Origin: Clostridia bacterium
Lineage (GTDB): Bacteria > Bacillota > Clostridia > Peptostreptococcales > Anaerovoracaceae
Direction of reading: 5' to 3'
Length of the DNA: 14,674 nucleotides
Assembly: GCA_900766045.1 (NCBI GenBank)
Contig: CAAFTW010000063.1
Location: 1 to 14,674 of the forward strand
Below are positions 14,113 to 14,674 of this stretch, piece after piece. Each line of letters starts with the position of its first letter. Within the stretch, counting starts at the first letter, position 1. Below the pieces are notes generated by a model. The model worked only from the letters and a program-made list of their open reading frames with translations. It searched no databases and was not told the origin of the DNA. The translations under genes and the position numbers were made by a program.

Positions 14113-14674
14113 ATGGGATTAAATGAGACACAGTCCGCAGAACGCGTGCATATCGGTTTCTTCGGACGCAGAAATGTTGGAAAATCAAGTGTAGTAAACG
14201 CCGTAACCAATCAGGAGCTGGCCGTTGTTTCCGATGTAAAAGGTACGACGACCGACCCGGTCAGGAAATCCATGGAGCTCCTTCCGCTCGGCCCAGTGCT
14301 GATCATCGACACACCGGGATTCGATGACGAAGGTATGCTCGGCCAGAAGCGCGTGCAGAAGACCCGCCAGGTCATCCGCGAGACCGACATCGCCGTCCTG
14401 GTTGCCGACAGCACAGAAGGCCTGCAGGAAGCGGATTACCAGCTCCTCGCAGAATTCCGCGAGAACAAGGTTCCTTGTCTTCTGGTCCTGAATAAGGCCG
14501 ACCTCCTTCCCGACGGTAAAGAAAAGCTGGCAAGGGGTGCATTCGACTGGACAGCGGCAGCGGATGACGGCAGCGTCAAAGCAGGAGCAGAAGCTTCAAC
14601 GGCGGGCCAGGCAGGGTCAGCAAGGGGGATGGCATCCCCGGATACAGAATCCAAGAGGGGGCAGGGTGTTCCGC
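14113..14674 (+). CDS. hydF: [FeFe] hydrogenase maturation GTPase HydF (3' end beyond window)
   Basis: The first 187 codons of HydF, the GTPase and scaffold that carries the [2Fe] precursor to HydA. Seen: the N-terminal ERVHIGFFGRRNVGKSS with the P-loop at 18-25, switch I KGTTTDPV (43-50), G3 DTPGFDDEG (66-74), and G4 NKAD (127-130). AAGGGG lies about 8 bases before the ATG. The frame is open to the window end, so the dimerisation and Fe-S domains are not visible. After G4 there is a low-complexity Ala/Gly/Ser-rich stretch from about residue 147 on (e.g. AGAEASTAGQAGSARG), where HydF normally goes quickly to the G5 motif. Codons there (GGG, AGG, TCA) differ from the flanks. The call is secure; the insert is odd. 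Confidence 0.93.
   Translation, partial: MGLNETQSAERVHIGFFGRRNVGKSSVVNAVTNQELAVVSDVKGTTTDPVRKSMELLPLGPVLIIDTPGFDDEGMLGQKRVQKTRQVIRETDIAVLVADSTEGLQEADYQLLAEFRENKVPCLLVLNKADLLPDGKEKLARGAFDWTAAADDGSVKAGAEASTAGQAGSARGMASPDTESKRGQGVP

Noticed and set aside
13424..14188. 254-codon minus-strand frame spanning the end of hydE to hydF
   Set aside because: Covers two well-supported genes in antisense and shows no domain or ribosome site.

Overview
The window looks like chromosomal DNA of an anaerobic Gram-positive bacterium of the class Clostridia (Bacillota), perhaps a gut Lachnospiraceae or relative. The evidence is moderate GC, strong AAAGGAG-type ribosome binding sites, TTG starts, hairpin-plus-T terminators, an [FeFe] hydrogenase with its maturases, and a secreted bacterial Ig-like (Big_2) protein. 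I see no rRNA, tRNA, CRISPR array, transposase or phage gene. The placement is inferred from protein families and style, not from a database match.

Layout. Positions 1-1903 (minus strand) hold a two-gene transporter operon: a YhdT-type small membrane protein overlapping a PanF-type sodium/pantothenate symporter. A divergent intergenic region (1904-2241) with a striking 12-bp inverted repeat separates it from a secreted Big_2 protein (2242-3264, plus). Next come two amino-acid genes, each with its own promoter and a long non-coding lead-in: O-acetylhomoserine sulfhydrylase (metY, 3792-5078) and branched-chain aminotransferase (ilvE, 5780-6805). A DNA-deoxyinosine/uracil glycosylase (7112-7621, plus) converges on a flavin-reductase-like protein with unusually basic ends (7702-8481, minus).

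Positions 8790-14674 form a hydrogenase locus. First is a 611-residue flavoprotein that joins a NuoF-like Fe-S segment to a GltD-like NADPH oxidoreductase. It is translationally coupled to a multi-cluster group A [FeFe] hydrogenase (HydA), followed by the H-cluster maturases HydE and HydF (HydF cut by the window end). The third maturase, HydG, is not in the window. The flavoprotein probably passes electrons between NAD(P)H and HydA. The gene order resembles the glutamate-synthase-linked [FeFe] hydrogenases (group A2 in the usual classification), but I cannot confirm that subgroup here.

The least explained parts are non-coding. They include a metY leader with a 19-codon ORF abutting mutually exclusive hairpins, a perfect 10-bp inverted repeat flanking the ilvE promoter, palindromic operator-like sites at two hydrogenase-locus promoters, a hairpin between the hydE promoter and hydE, and structured gaps before ilvE and hydF.
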